Of a DNA stretch of 64,000 nucleotides, positions 38,130-48,054 are shown piece by piece; position 1 is the first letter of the stretch, and the number at the start of each line of letters is the position of its first letter. The translations under genes and the position numbers were made by a program. Below the pieces are notes generated by a model that ran no database searches, was not told the DNA's origin, and was given only the letters and a program-made list of their open reading frames with translations. This DNA comes from Pseudoalteromonas caenipelagi. Lineage in GTDB: Bacteria > Pseudomonadota > Gammaproteobacteria > Enterobacterales > Alteromonadaceae. The stretch covers positions 248,001-312,000 of the forward strand of contig NZ_JABBPG010000003.1 of NCBI RefSeq assembly GCF_013140855.1, written 5' to 3'.

Positions 38130-40226
38130 ATGGAATTTAAAGCGTTTTTATCGCAGATAAATAGAGATAAGAAAGAATATGCTAAAGGTGTGGGTACGCC
38201 ACTATTGGTACTTGCAGCATTAGGTATGGTTATTTTGCCATTACCTCCTTTCTTATTGGACATTTTATTTTCTTTTAACATTGCATTGGCTTTAGTGGTG
38301 CTATTGGTGACTGTATACACCATGAAACCTCTTGAATTTGGTATGTTTCCAGCTGTTTTGCTGATAGCGACTATCATGCGTTTGGCGTTGAATGTAGCAA
38401 GTACGCGAGTTGTGCTTTTAGAAGGTCATAACGGTGGTGATGCCGCTGGTAAAGTTATCGAAGCATTTGGCTCTGTAGTTATTGGTGGTAACTATGCGGT
38501 CGGCCTAGTGGTTTTCCTTATCCTCATTATCATCAACTTTGTAGTAATCACCAAAGGTGCAGGCCGCATTTCAGAAGTATCAGCACGTTTTACATTAGAT
38601 GCAATGCCTGGTAAGCAAATGGCGATTGATGCAGATTTGAACGCAGGTTTTATAAGTGCTGAAGATGCCAGAGCTCGCCGTGAAGAAGTCACTCGTGAAG
38701 CAGATTTCTATGGTTCAATGGATGGTGCGAGTAAATTCGTTAAAGGCGATGCAATAGCGGGTATTGTAATTTTGGTTATCAACATTGTTGGTGGTTTATT
38801 TGTAGGGATGATCCAGCATGATCTGTCATTTAGCAGAGCGATGGAAGTTTATACTTTGCTAACCATTGGTGATGGCCTTGTCGCGCAGCTGCCTTCTCTG
38901 TTGCTATCAATTGGTACGGCAATAGTCGTTACACGTCAAAACGAATCCCATAACATGGGGGACCAGTTCAAAACGCAACTTGGTAATGAAAAATCTCTAT
39001 TTATAGCTTCAGGTATTCTAATAGTTATGGGGCTTGTGCCAGGCATGCCTCATATTGCGTTTTTAAGCTTAGGCGCTTTACTTGGCTACTTAGCGTATTT
39101 TACTCAAAAACAGAAAAAAGAAGCAGCGGAAACAGCCGCGGAGCAAGCAGCGACAGGTGGTGATGTTGCAACCAAACAAGAGCAAAAGGAATTGGGCTGG
39201 GATGATGTACAGCCTGTTGATGTGATTGGTTTAGAAGTGGGTTATCGTTTAATCCCATTGGTTGATCAATCTCAAGGTGGTGAATTACTCAGCCGTATTA
39301 AAGGGGTGCGTAAAAAGCTTTCTCAAGAACTTGGCTTTTTAATTCCACCTGTACATATTCGCGATAATTTAGAACTAGACCCCAATGCATACAACATTAC
39401 ATTGATGGGCGTCGGTTCAGGTGAAGGTGAGCTTAAGCATGGCGATGAACTTGCTATTAACCCAGGGCAGGTGTTTGGTCCTATTAAAGGCATAGAGACA
39501 AAAGACCCTGCATTTGGCTTAGATGCTGTATGGATTAAGCCAGATCAAAAAGATGAAGCTCATTCATTAGGTTATACCGTTGTTGACGCGGCAACGGTAG
39601 TTGCTACTCATATTAGTCAATTACTGACGAACAACGCTTCTCTTTTACTAGGCCATGAAGAAGTTCAGAACTTACTAGATATGTTAGCTAAGAGCCACCC
39701 TCGTCTAGTGGAAGGCTTAGTACCAGATGTGCTTCCTCTTACTACGGTTGTAAAAGTACTACAGAATTTACTTAATGAAGGCGTTGCAATTCGTGACATG
39801 CGCTCTATTGTACAGACGTTGGTAGAGTATGGCCCACGTAGCCAAGACCCCGACGTATTAACGGCTGCAGTGAGAATTTCATTACGTAGATTGATAGTTC
39901 AAGACGCTGTTGGTAACGCAGATGAGATCCCTGTCATAACATTGGCACCTGAGTTGGAACAGATGTTGCATCAGTCACTTCAGAACGCAGGTGATGAAGG
40001 GGCAGGTATTGAACCAGGCCTTGCGGAACGGCTTCAAAACTCATTGAGAGAAGCTCATCAAACGCAAGAAATGCTAGGTGACCCGTCCATTTTATTAACC
40101 TCAGGTATGTTAAGAAGTGTGCTTTCAAGATTTGTTAAACATACGATCCCCGGCCTTCGCGTGATGTCATATCAAGAAGTGCCAGATGAAAGACAAATTA
40201 AGATTGTGAGCTCAGTTGGACAGTAA
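38130..40226 (+). CDS. flhA: FlhA, flagellar export platform protein
   Basis: 698 residues. The N-terminal half has about eight membrane helices with the FHIPEP region (ITKGAGRISEVSARFTLDAMPGKQMAIDADLNAG) and the GASKFVKGDAIAGI box. The C-terminal cytoplasmic domain (from about 360) docks chaperone-substrate complexes. FlhA forms a nonameric ring under the export gate. Confidence 0.97.
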   Translation: MEFKAFLSQINRDKKEYAKGVGTPLLVLAALGMVILPLPPFLLDILFSFNIALALVVLLVTVYTMKPLEFGMFPAVLLIATIMRLALNVASTRVVLLEGHNGGDAAGKVIEAFGSVVIGGNYAVGLVVFLILIIINFVVITKGAGRISEVSARFTLDAMPGKQMAIDADLNAGFISAEDARARREEVTREADFYGSMDGASKFVKGDAIAGIVILVINIVGGLFVGMIQHDLSFSRAMEVYTLLTIGDGLVAQLPSLLLSIGTAIVVTRQNESHNMGDQFKTQLGNEKSLFIASGILIVMGLVPGMPHIAFLSLGALLGYLAYFTQKQKKEAAETAAEQAATGGDVATKQEQKELGWDDVQPVDVIGLEVGYRLIPLVDQSQGGELLSRIKGVRKKLSQELGFLIPPVHIRDNLELDPNAYNITLMGVGSGEGELKHGDELAINPGQVFGPIKGIETKDPAFGLDAVWIKPDQKDEAHSLGYTVVDAATVVATHISQLLTNNASLLLGHEEVQNLLDMLAKSHPRLVEGLVPDVLPLTTVVKVLQNLLNEGVAIRDMRSIVQTLVEYGPRSQDPDVLTAAVRISLRRLIVQDAVGNADEIPVITLAPELEQMLHQSLQNAGDEGAGIEPGLAERLQNSLREAHQTQEMLGDPSILLTSGMLRSVLSRFVKHTIPGLRVMSYQEVPDERQIKIVSSVGQ

Positions 40227-40247
40227 TAGGATTTAAGGGGTTGTAAC

Positions 40248-41744
40248 ATGAAAATTAAACGTTTTTTTGCCAAAGATATGCGTACTGCACTGAAAGAAGT
40301 GAAAGAAGAGTTAGGTGTGGATGCGGTTATTATGTCAAACAAAAAGTTGGCAGATGGCGTGGAGATTGTTGCTGCAATTGACAATGACCGCGCTCCTGCA
40401 ACACCTAAATCAACTGATCAAGAGCAGGCAATGGAGCAACCTAAACCTCGCTCAGCTGGTCCTCGTTTTGTCCGTCCTGAGCCACAAAGTGCACGTCCTG
40501 CACCACAAGCACAGGTTGCTGATAGTTTGGAGGCATTGCTTGAGCGTCAGGCGCCACGTCCGCGTTCGCCGCAACTAGCTTCAATGTTTTCACAATCGGG
40601 TATCGACACAGATCAAGTTTTCAAACAGCGTCACCAAGAGTCTGCACCTGAAGGTTTCAAACACCACGAGCAAGCAACACAAAAGTTTGCATCGAATATT
40701 GACAGAATGCAGCGAGACCATCGCCAAGCGCAAACAGAAGCTGATTGGCAATTTGATGATGAGTTAGAATCTGGCTTTGGTGATGAGGTGCAACATAGCG
40801 CTACTGAGTCTAACGAAATGTCCTCAATGCGTGAAGAAATGAATGCGATTCGTCAGCTATTGGAGCATCAAGTTTCTGGCTTAATGAAGCAAGAAATGGC
40901 ACGTCGAGACCCTACACGTGCATGTTTGATTGATCGCTTACAAGGCATGGGAATTGATGCAGAAGTTGCACAGCAAATGGCGTGTTTTATTCCCGATGAT
41001 GTTTCTCGTAAAGAGGCATGGAATGCGTTATTGAATATGGTCATTAATCAAATGCATACAACCAATAACGATATTCTTCGCCAAGGTGGAGTGTACGCAT
41101 TCGTTGGACCAACAGGTGTTGGTAAAACAACGACAGTCGCAAAGCTTGCAGCATTAGGGGCACAAAAATTCGGCGCGGATAAAGTGGCATTGATCACCAC
41201 CGATACATACCGAATTGGTGCATACGAACAGCTTTCTACCTACGGTCGTATTATTGGATGCCCAGTAAAACAAGTAAAAGATGCAAACGAACTTGCCGAA
41301 GTTTTGTATCACTTACGTAATAAGCGTCTAATATTAATAGATACTGCGGGTATGAGCCAAAGAGATTTGCGTTTGACTGAACAACTAAATACATTGATGA
41401 GAAGCACTCGAGTTGATATTCGTAGCTACCTTGTATTAAGTGCAACATCGCAAATGCATGTGTTGCAAGAAACTGTACGCCACTTTCAAAAAGTAAATTT
41501 AAGTGGCTGTATCTTTACTAAACTTGATGAATGTCTAAGTTTAGGCGAGATTATTAGCATAGCGATTCAAAATCGCTTGCCAATAGGGTATCTTACTAAC
41601 GGACAGCGAGTTCCAGAGGATATTCGTGTTGCAAATGCTCAAAAGCTAGTCAAAAAGGCAGAGCAATTGTATTTAAAAAGAATAAAAGCACAACATTCGA
41701 GACCTGTAGCAGTAGCGTCTCAGACAGTAGGAATGTATGATTAA
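40248..41744 (+). CDS. flhF: FlhF, SRP-type GTPase for polar flagellum placement
   Basis: 498 residues. An N-terminal B domain (MKIKRFFAKDMRTALKEVKEELGVDAVIMS) is followed by a Pro/Gln-rich linker (60-200) and the NG GTPase domain: GPTGVGKTTTVAKLAALGA near 287, LITTDTYRIGAYEQL, LIDTAGMSQRD and FTKLDECLSLGE. FlhF marks the pole where the flagellum is built. It overlaps flhG by eight bases. Confidence 0.95.
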   Translation: MKIKRFFAKDMRTALKEVKEELGVDAVIMSNKKLADGVEIVAAIDNDRAPATPKSTDQEQAMEQPKPRSAGPRFVRPEPQSARPAPQAQVADSLEALLERQAPRPRSPQLASMFSQSGIDTDQVFKQRHQESAPEGFKHHEQATQKFASNIDRMQRDHRQAQTEADWQFDDELESGFGDEVQHSATESNEMSSMREEMNAIRQLLEHQVSGLMKQEMARRDPTRACLIDRLQGMGIDAEVAQQMACFIPDDVSRKEAWNALLNMVINQMHTTNNDILRQGGVYAFVGPTGVGKTTTVAKLAALGAQKFGADKVALITTDTYRIGAYEQLSTYGRIIGCPVKQVKDANELAEVLYHLRNKRLILIDTAGMSQRDLRLTEQLNTLMRSTRVDIRSYLVLSATSQMHVLQETVRHFQKVNLSGCIFTKLDECLSLGEIISIAIQNRLPIGYLTNGQRVPEDIRVANAQKLVKKAEQLYLKRIKAQHSRPVAVASQTVGMYD

Positions 41745-42597
41745 CACAGTATTAGATCAAGCAAGTGGCCTGCGTAAAATGAGTCAAAATAATAATCACG
41801 GTGTTAAAGTTATCGCGGTAACTGGTGGAAAAGGCGGAGTGGGTAAAACCAATGTATCGTTAAATACAGCTATCGCACTAGGCCAACAGGGAAACCGTGT
41901 GTTGGTGCTAGATGCCGATTTGGGCTTGGCTAATTGTGATGTTATGTTAGGCCTTCGAGTCGAAAAAAATCTTTCACATGTGCTTTCTGGTGAATGTGAG
42001 TTGGACGAGATTTTAGTTGAGGGTCCAGCAGGAATAAAAATTGTACCAGCGACCTCTGGTTCACAAAGCATGGTTGAATTAACCCCTGCGGAACATGCGG
42101 GTCTCATCAGAGCATTCAGTGAACTAAATACTGAATTTGATATACTTATTGTCGACACCGCCGCAGGTATTTCAGATATGGTACTGAGCTTTTCTCGTGC
42201 TGCTCAGGATGTTGTTGTGGTAGTCTGTGACGAGCCCACCTCTATTACTGACGCTTATGCATTAATTAAGGTACTTAGCCGTGAGCATGGCGTGTATAGA
42301 TTTAAAATTGTTGCTAATATGGTTCGCAGTTTACGCGAAGGGCAAGAATTATTTGCTAAACTCTCAAAGGTGACGGATAGATTTTTAGATGTAGCACTGG
42401 AACTTGTAGCAACGATTCCGTTTGATGAAAATATGCGAAAGTCTTCAAGACGTCAGAAAACGATTGTAGAGTTGTTTCCTAATTCACCAGCTGCTGTGGC
42501 ATTTAGAGGTCTTGCAAGCAAAGCTGTAAAGTGGCCAATCCCACACCAGCCTTCGGGTCATTTAGAGTTTTTTATTGAACAACTTGTCAATGGTTAA
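41737..42597 (+). CDS. flhG: FlhG (FleN), MinD-like ATPase controlling flagellar number
   Basis: 286 residues. The deviant Walker A motif AVTGGKGGVGKTNVSLN lies near residues 27-43, DADLGLANCDVMLGL and IVDTAAGISDMVLSF follow, and the N-terminal peptide (ASGLRKMSQ) is of the kind that stimulates FlhF. FlhG limits flagellar number and, in other species, restrains FlrA/FleQ. It ends two bases before fliA. Confidence 0.95.
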   Translation: MINTVLDQASGLRKMSQNNNHGVKVIAVTGGKGGVGKTNVSLNTAIALGQQGNRVLVLDADLGLANCDVMLGLRVEKNLSHVLSGECELDEILVEGPAGIKIVPATSGSQSMVELTPAEHAGLIRAFSELNTEFDILIVDTAAGISDMVLSFSRAAQDVVVVVCDEPTSITDAYALIKVLSREHGVYRFKIVANMVRSLREGQELFAKLSKVTDRFLDVALELVATIPFDENMRKSSRRQKTIVELFPNSPAAVAFRGLASKAVKWPIPHQPSGHLEFFIEQLVNG

Positions 42598-42599
42598 CT

Positions 42600-43334
42600 A
42601 TGGCATCATCGGTGAGTAAAGCGATGGGGTATCAGACATCTGAAAATTTACATAAAGTGGTGGAACGTCATGCATCACTTGTCAAAAAAGTGGCGTGTCA
42701 CCTACTGGCACGTTTACCTGCCAATATTCAATTAGATGATCTGGTACAGTCCGGCATGATCGGACTCATCGAAGCGACTAAAAATTTCGACGCCTCAAAG
42801 GGGGCGAGTTTCGAAACGTTTGCTGGCATCCGTATACGCGGAGCCATGTTAGACGAAATTCGAAGAGGGGATTGGGCCCCACGCTCAGTTCACCGAAAAA
42901 GTAGAATGGTAGCTGAAGCCATTGCTGAACTTGAATCCCTCCTCAATCGAGAGCCAAAAGACACTGAAATTGCTGAAAAACTTGATATTACGTTAGATGA
43001 GTACCATCATATTCTAAGTGATGTTAATTGCAGTAAAGTCATAGGTATAGAGGATTTAGGTGTAGATGAGGATGCTATTTCGCCTGCTGACAACGATTTA
43101 TCGCTAGACAAACCATTTAATAACGTTAAAAATGAACGCTTTAACGAGTCGTTAGTGGCAGCGATACAATCTTTGCCGGAAAGAGACGCCCTTGTGTTGT
43201 CGCTTTATTACAACGATGAAATGAATTTAAAAGAAATCGGGCAAATACTAGATGTAAGTGAATCTCGTGTTAGCCAAATTCATGGGCAGGCAATGATAAG
43301 GCTAAGAGCCAAAATCAATGACTGGGTCAATTAG
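42600..43334 (+). CDS. fliA: FliA, flagellar sigma factor (sigma-28)
   Basis: 244 residues. Region 2 (VACHLLARLPANIQLDDLVQSGMIGLIEAT and FETFAGIRIRGAMLDEIRRGDWAPRS), region 3 and region 4 (LPERDALVLSLYYNDEMNLKEIGQILDVSESRVSQIHGQA) are all clear. It drives late flagellin and chemotaxis promoters. No anti-sigma gene flgM is in the window. Confidence 0.96.
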   Translation: MASSVSKAMGYQTSENLHKVVERHASLVKKVACHLLARLPANIQLDDLVQSGMIGLIEATKNFDASKGASFETFAGIRIRGAMLDEIRRGDWAPRSVHRKSRMVAEAIAELESLLNREPKDTEIAEKLDITLDEYHHILSDVNCSKVIGIEDLGVDEDAISPADNDLSLDKPFNNVKNERFNESLVAAIQSLPERDALVLSLYYNDEMNLKEIGQILDVSESRVSQIHGQAMIRLRAKINDWVN

Positions 43335-43372
43335 AGTAAAAATAATAGGTTCAAACCTCACTGGAGGATGTT

Positions 43373-43756
43373 TTGGATAAAAACATGAAAATTCTCGTGG
43401 TTGATGATTTTTCTACAATGAGGAGAATAATCAAAAACCTGCTTAGAGATTTAGGCTTTACCAATGTTCAAGAAGCTGATGATGGCAGTACTGCGCTTCC
43501 AATGCTACAAAACCAAGAGTTTGATTTTGTGGTAACAGATTGGAATATGCCTGGCATGCAAGGAATTGATTTGCTCCGAGCTATTAGAGCAGATGATAAC
43601 CTTAAGCACATTCCAGTGTTGATGGTAACGGCGGAAGCCAAGAAAGAGCAAATTGTAGCGGCTGCACAAGCTGGGGTTAACGGCTATATCGTTAAACCTT
43701 TTACCGCAGGAACACTGAAAACTAAGTTAGAAAAAGTGTTTGAACGTTTAGGCTAA
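43373..43756 (+). CDS. cheY: CheY, chemotaxis response regulator
   Basis: 127 residues starting at TTG 43373 ([18 protein letters not shown]). The TTG is favoured because a strong GGAGG (43363-43367) stands five bases upstream and the N-terminus KNMKI is conserved; ATG 43385 would have no ribosome site. The phospho-acceptor Asp is in [13 protein letters not shown], with the Thr in LMVTAEA and Lys in YIVKPFT. It carries the signal from CheA to FliM. Confidence 0.95.
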   Translation: MDKNMKILVVDDFSTMRRIIKNLLRDLGFTNVQEADDGSTALPMLQNQEFDFVVTDWNMPGMQGIDLLRAIRADDNLKHIPVLMVTAEAKKEQIVAAAQAGVNGYIVKPFTAGTLKTKLEKVFERLG

Positions 43757-43776
43757 GAACTAAGAAGGAGAGGCTA

Positions 43777-44559
43777 ATGTCAACGCCTTCTGTGCCTCAG
43801 ATCAGCCTTGAGCAGGCAAAACAGCTTGTTGCATATTTGGAGCAAGGTGAACAAGAAAAAGCAGACCAATTAATTTTGGAAGCTGCCAACAAAGAGCAGT
43901 CTGAGTTATTTGCAGAGGTGGGTAAGTTAACTCGCCAATTGCATGAATCACTGAAAAATTTTGAACTCGACACGCGTCTTGCTGATTTGACGACTGAAGC
44001 CATTCCTGATGCAAAGCAACGTTTAAATTACGTTATGGAAATGACAGAAAATGCCGCCAACAAAACTATGGATGCTGTAGAGGCTAGTTTGCCTCTAGCG
44101 CAACAGTTGGCGGATGATTTGTCTAGCATAAAGCCGACTTGGGATCGCTTAATGCGACGTGACATACAGCTAGGAGAGTTCAAGTCTCTATGTCATGACT
44201 TAGACAAGTTTATGCAAGGGTCACAAACGCGCACAGATGAGTTACAAAGTCTGATGACCAATGTGCTAATGGCTCAAGACTATCAAGATTTAACAGGGCA
44301 AGTTATTCGTCGAGTTATAGAGCTGGTAAGAGAAGTTGAAGATAGCCTAATTAATCTGTTAACCGTATTTGGTACATCTGACGAGCTGCCGAGCAAGAAT
44401 AAAGAAGCTCAAAGCACGGTTAGTTCGGACAATACAGTTGACATTGACGTGAATGAAATCTCAGGACCTGAAGGGCCGATTATTGATGCAGACCAACGGG
44501 ATGATGTGGTGTCTGGCCAAGATGAAGTTGATGATTTGCTGTCAAGTTTAGGCTTCTAA
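43777..44559 (+). CDS. cheZ: CheZ, CheY-P phosphatase
   Basis: 260 residues. The long four-helix bundle contains the catalytic helix AQDYQDLTGQVIRRVIELV. The final peptide QDEVDDLLSSLGF (248-260) is the CheY-docking tail. It removes phosphate from CheY-P. It sits between cheY and cheA, 14 bases before the latter. Confidence 0.95.
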   Translation: MSTPSVPQISLEQAKQLVAYLEQGEQEKADQLILEAANKEQSELFAEVGKLTRQLHESLKNFELDTRLADLTTEAIPDAKQRLNYVMEMTENAANKTMDAVEASLPLAQQLADDLSSIKPTWDRLMRRDIQLGEFKSLCHDLDKFMQGSQTRTDELQSLMTNVLMAQDYQDLTGQVIRRVIELVREVEDSLINLLTVFGTSDELPSKNKEAQSTVSSDNTVDIDVNEISGPEGPIIDADQRDDVVSGQDEVDDLLSSLGF

Positions 44560-44572
44560 TAGGAGAATATGC

Positions 44573-46798
44573 ATGAGCTTTGAAGTCGATGAAGATATCC
44601 TACAAGACTTTCTCGTAGAAGCCGGAGAGATCCTAGAACTGCTGTCAGAGCAGCTTGTAGAGTTAGAAAATAACCCAGAAGATAAAGATTTGCTCAACGC
44701 TATCTTTAGGGGATTCCATACCGTTAAAGGCGGTGCTGGCTTTTTAAGTATGACAGAGTTGGTTGACGCTTGTCATGGTGCGGAAAACGTGTTTGATGTT
44801 TTGCGTCAAGGACAGCGAAAAGTCACTTCAGAGTTGATGGATGTTATTCTCCAATCGTTAGACACTATTAATGAAATGTTCGGCCATATTCAAAATCGCG
44901 AACAACCGGAGCCTGCAGACCCAGCCCTTCTTGAAACACTTCACCAGCTTAGCAAACCTCAATCTGAGGATGAGGCTATCGAGTTAGCAGCTGCAGAGGT
45001 CTCTGAGGTTGACTCTCAACCGGAAGAAGTTGAGCAACCAAATATGGTTGAGGCAGATGATGTTCTGTTTGATATGGATGCTGGTAGTTCTGAAGGAAAT
45101 CAAGATGATAGCATCGACGAAATAACTGAAGATGAATTCGAAAGCTTACTTGATGAATTACATGGTGCTGGTAATGCTCCTGCGAAGGTGTCTAAAGAGA
45201 CCGAACCAAGTGGAGCTGAGAGTGATGGAGACATCACTGATGATGAGTTTGATAGCCTTCTAGATGAGTTACACGGTGTAGGCAGCTTTGGTGCTATCAA
45301 AAAAGAAAGTTCACCAGCAGCCTCTAATGTGCAAAATGAAACATCTAATCAGCCTACGACAGGTTCTGACGACGATGAAATCAATGACGATGAATTTGAG
45401 GCGTTGTTGGATGAGCTGCACGGTAAGGGGAGTGCACCACGCTCTTTAGAAGGTGTTGCTAATGAGCCAAAAGTAACTCAGCCACCTAGTGAACCTGCGA
45501 AACCAGTTGAGCCGGCAAAACCGACTCCGAAACCAGCTCCAAAAGCGCCTGCGCCAGAGCCAAAAGCTGCTGCGCCAGAGCCAAAAGCTGCTGCGGCCCC
45601 CGCTGCCGCAAAAAAAGCCCCAGCTCCACAGGCTGAAACGACGGTTAGGGTAGATACTAAACGGTTAGACCAAATCATGAATATGGTTGGTGAGCTTGTG
45701 TTGGTACGTAATAGATTGGTGAGCTTAGCTAATAACACCAATAGCGAAGCAATGGGCAAGGCAATTTCAAATCTTGACGTTGTAACGGCAGATTTGCAAG
45801 GTGCGGTGATGAAAACCCGCATGCAGCCAATTAAAAAGGTATTTGGTCGCTTCCCTAGAGTGGTGAGAGATTTAGCGAGAAGTCTAAAAAAAGACATCAA
45901 CCTAATTTTGGAAGGGGAAGAGACTGATTTAGATAAAAACCTCGTCGAAGCCTTGGCAGATCCTCTGGTGCACTTGGTTCGAAATTCAGTGGACCATGGC
46001 ATAGAGATGCCGGACGTACGTGAAGCTGCAGGAAAAGTGCGTACTGGTACGGTTACACTAGCTGCCTCGCAAGAGGGTGACCACATACTGCTTACCATCC
46101 GCGATGATGGTGCAGGTATGGATCCTGAAAAGCTTAAAAAGATTGCGATCGGTAAAGGCGTTATTGATTCTGATCAGGCAAGTCGATTATCAGATACTGA
46201 GGCTTATAACCTAATTTTCGCGCCAGGCTTTTCGACAAAAGAAGAAATCTCTGATATTTCTGGTCGCGGTGTTGGTATGGATGTAGTGAAAACTAAAATC
46301 ACTCAGCTAAACGGCTCAGTCAATATTAAATCAGAGCTGGGCGTTGGTACTATATTAGAGATTAAAGTACCACTTACGCTCGCTATACTACCGACCTTAA
46401 TGGTTGTGGTAGGTCAACAAACCTTTGCATTGCCATTAGCTGGTGTGAGTGAAATTTTCCACCTAGATTTAACCAAAACCAATATTGTTGATGGACAGCT
46501 GACCATCATCGTCAGAGAAAAGGCGATACCGCTATTCTACTTGGAGCATTGGCTGGTTAAAGGTGCTGACAGAAGTAAGCGAAAGGCAGAAGGTCATGTG
46601 GTTATTGTACAGATTGGCACCAAACAAGTGGGTTTTGTTGTAGATTCTTTGATTGGCCAAGAGGAAGTAGTTATTAAGCCCCTTGATGCGTTATTACAAG
46701 GGACGCCAGGTATGGCGGGAGCAACCATTACATCAGATGGTGGAATCGCCCTAATACTGGACGTACCCAATATGCTTAAGCACTATGCAGGTAAGTAG
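44573..46798 (+). CDS. cheA: CheA, chemotaxis histidine kinase with three FliM/CheZ-like repeats
   Basis: 741 residues. P1 (Hpt) has the phospho-accepting H49 in FRGFHTVKGGAGF. Residues about 130-345 are acidic and low complexity, with no recognisable P2 fold, and contain three copies of [IN]TDDEFDSLLDELHGxG-like helices at 184-200, 221-237 and 270-286. A Pro/Ala-rich linker (about 300-350) leads to P3 dimerisation, the ATPase P4 (VRNSVDHGIE, IRDDGAGMDPEKLKKIA, DISGRGVGMDVVK) and the CheW-like P5. The region of the repeats corresponds to the LID segment described for Vibrio CheA, which ParP binds. Confidence 0.96.
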   Translation: MSFEVDEDILQDFLVEAGEILELLSEQLVELENNPEDKDLLNAIFRGFHTVKGGAGFLSMTELVDACHGAENVFDVLRQGQRKVTSELMDVILQSLDTINEMFGHIQNREQPEPADPALLETLHQLSKPQSEDEAIELAAAEVSEVDSQPEEVEQPNMVEADDVLFDMDAGSSEGNQDDSIDEITEDEFESLLDELHGAGNAPAKVSKETEPSGAESDGDITDDEFDSLLDELHGVGSFGAIKKESSPAASNVQNETSNQPTTGSDDDEINDDEFEALLDELHGKGSAPRSLEGVANEPKVTQPPSEPAKPVEPAKPTPKPAPKAPAPEPKAAAPEPKAAAAPAAAKKAPAPQAETTVRVDTKRLDQIMNMVGELVLVRNRLVSLANNTNSEAMGKAISNLDVVTADLQGAVMKTRMQPIKKVFGRFPRVVRDLARSLKKDINLILEGEETDLDKNLVEALADPLVHLVRNSVDHGIEMPDVREAAGKVRTGTVTLAASQEGDHILLTIRDDGAGMDPEKLKKIAIGKGVIDSDQASRLSDTEAYNLIFAPGFSTKEEISDISGRGVGMDVVKTKITQLNGSVNIKSELGVGTILEIKVPLTLAILPTLMVVVGQQTFALPLAGVSEIFHLDLTKTNIVDGQLTIIVREKAIPLFYLEHWLVKGADRSKRKAEGHVVIVQIGTKQVGFVVDSLIGQEEVVIKPLDALLQGTPGMAGATITSDGGIALILDVPNMLKHYAGK

Positions 46799-46826
46799 CG
46801 CTATTTATCTTAGCCTGTTAGACACA

Positions 46827-46850
46827 GTGGTGCCTTGCGCACCACTTTTT
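46827..46850 (+). terminator. Intrinsic terminator between cheA and cheB
   Basis: GTGGTGC (46827-46833) and GCACCAC (46839-46845) form a 7-bp GC-rich stem with a five-base loop followed by TTTTT. It falls in the 81-base gap between cheA and the cheB ATG. It should lower expression of the downstream cheB-parC-parP-cheW genes relative to cheA. Confidence 0.7.
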
Positions 46851-46879
46851 AGATCTGAATTTTGAATGAGCGTGCCCCA

Positions 46880-47989
46880 ATGGCAGTTAAAGTATTAGTA
46901 GTAGACGATTCAAGTTTTTTCAGACGCCGAGTCAGTGAAATACTTGAATTAGACAGTGAAATAAAAGTAATAGACTTTGCGGTGAATGGTAAAGAAGCTG
47001 TAGAAAAAGCAGCTTCGTTACGGCCTGACGTTATTACAATGGATGTTGAAATGCCGGTACTGGATGGCATCAGTGCCGTAAAGCAAATCATGGCTTCCAA
47101 TCCTACTCCAATATTGATGTTTTCATCTTTGACGAGAGAAGGAGCAAGTGCCACTTTAGACGCCCTTGATGCCGGTGCTTTGGACTTTTTACCGAAAAAG
47201 TTTGAAGACATAGCCCGTAATAGCGATGAGGCAATAAAGTCTTTACAGGCTAAAGTCAAAGAAATTGGCCGCCGACGCTTGTCTAGGTTTACCACGAGTA
47301 CGACGACTGGTCAGCCGACAAGGCCCTCATTAGGGTCTAGCACAGGTATCAGCCAGCCTGATAGAACATTTCAACGCACAGGTGTAGGATCATCAAGCAA
47401 AGCGGCTAAGGCTTCAGGCAAGAAATATCAATTGGTTGCTATTGGAACATCGACAGGTGGTCCAGTTGCATTGCAAACCATCTTGACGCAGCTGCCTGCT
47501 AACTTCCCGTATCCTATTTTACTTATTCAACATATGCCAGCGGCATTTACACCAGCCTTTGCAAGCCGATTAAATAGCCTTTGTAAAATAAGAGTAAAAG
47601 AAGCGCAGCAAGGTGACAGACTTGAACCGGGCGTTGCATATCTTGCTCCTGGTGGGCAACAGATGATGGTCGAATCTCGAGGTACGCTCAAAGTGTTTGA
47701 AGACGACAGCCCTCGGATCACGTACAAACCAAGTGTAGATGTTACTTTTGCTAGCGCAGCTAAGGCCTATCAGGGCGACGTATTAGCAGTAGTTTTAACT
47801 GGAATGGGCGCGGACGGACGAGATGGTGCCCGTATGCTGAAACAAGCCGGTGCTACGATCTGGGCGCAAGATGAAAAAACTTGTGTTGTATACGGTATGC
47901 CACAGGCTGTTGCTAATGCTGGGCTTGCTAGTGAACATTTAGCATTACCAGATGTTGCCACACGTATAGCTAAAGAGGTAGGTTGTTAA
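46880..47989 (+). CDS. cheB: CheB, chemoreceptor methylesterase
   Basis: 369 residues from ATG 46880 ([18 protein letters not shown]). The frame is open to a TTG at 46862, but the family start fits the ATG. The receiver domain has the phospho-site [15 protein letters not shown] Ser/Thr-rich linker precedes the esterase domain with the catalytic triad in AIGTSTGGP (Ser), [15 protein letters not shown] (His) and GMGADGRDG (Asp). It demethylates receptors for adaptation; cheR is not in the window. Confidence 0.95.
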   Translation: MAVKVLVVDDSSFFRRRVSEILELDSEIKVIDFAVNGKEAVEKAASLRPDVITMDVEMPVLDGISAVKQIMASNPTPILMFSSLTREGASATLDALDAGALDFLPKKFEDIARNSDEAIKSLQAKVKEIGRRRLSRFTTSTTTGQPTRPSLGSSTGISQPDRTFQRTGVGSSSKAAKASGKKYQLVAIGTSTGGPVALQTILTQLPANFPYPILLIQHMPAAFTPAFASRLNSLCKIRVKEAQQGDRLEPGVAYLAPGGQQMMVESRGTLKVFEDDSPRITYKPSVDVTFASAAKAYQGDVLAVVLTGMGADGRDGARMLKQAGATIWAQDEKTCVVYGMPQAVANAGLASEHLALPDVATRIAKEVGC

Positions 47990-48054
47990 CTGCTAGCACG
48001 AATTAGCCAAAGAACAATAATAACAAACTCATAATTTGGAGAATGCATTAGCTC

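Noticed and set aside
45478..46098. 206-residue minus-strand open frame inside cheA
   Set aside because: A composition shadow of the Pro/Ala linker and kinase domain of cheA; no ribosome site or family features.
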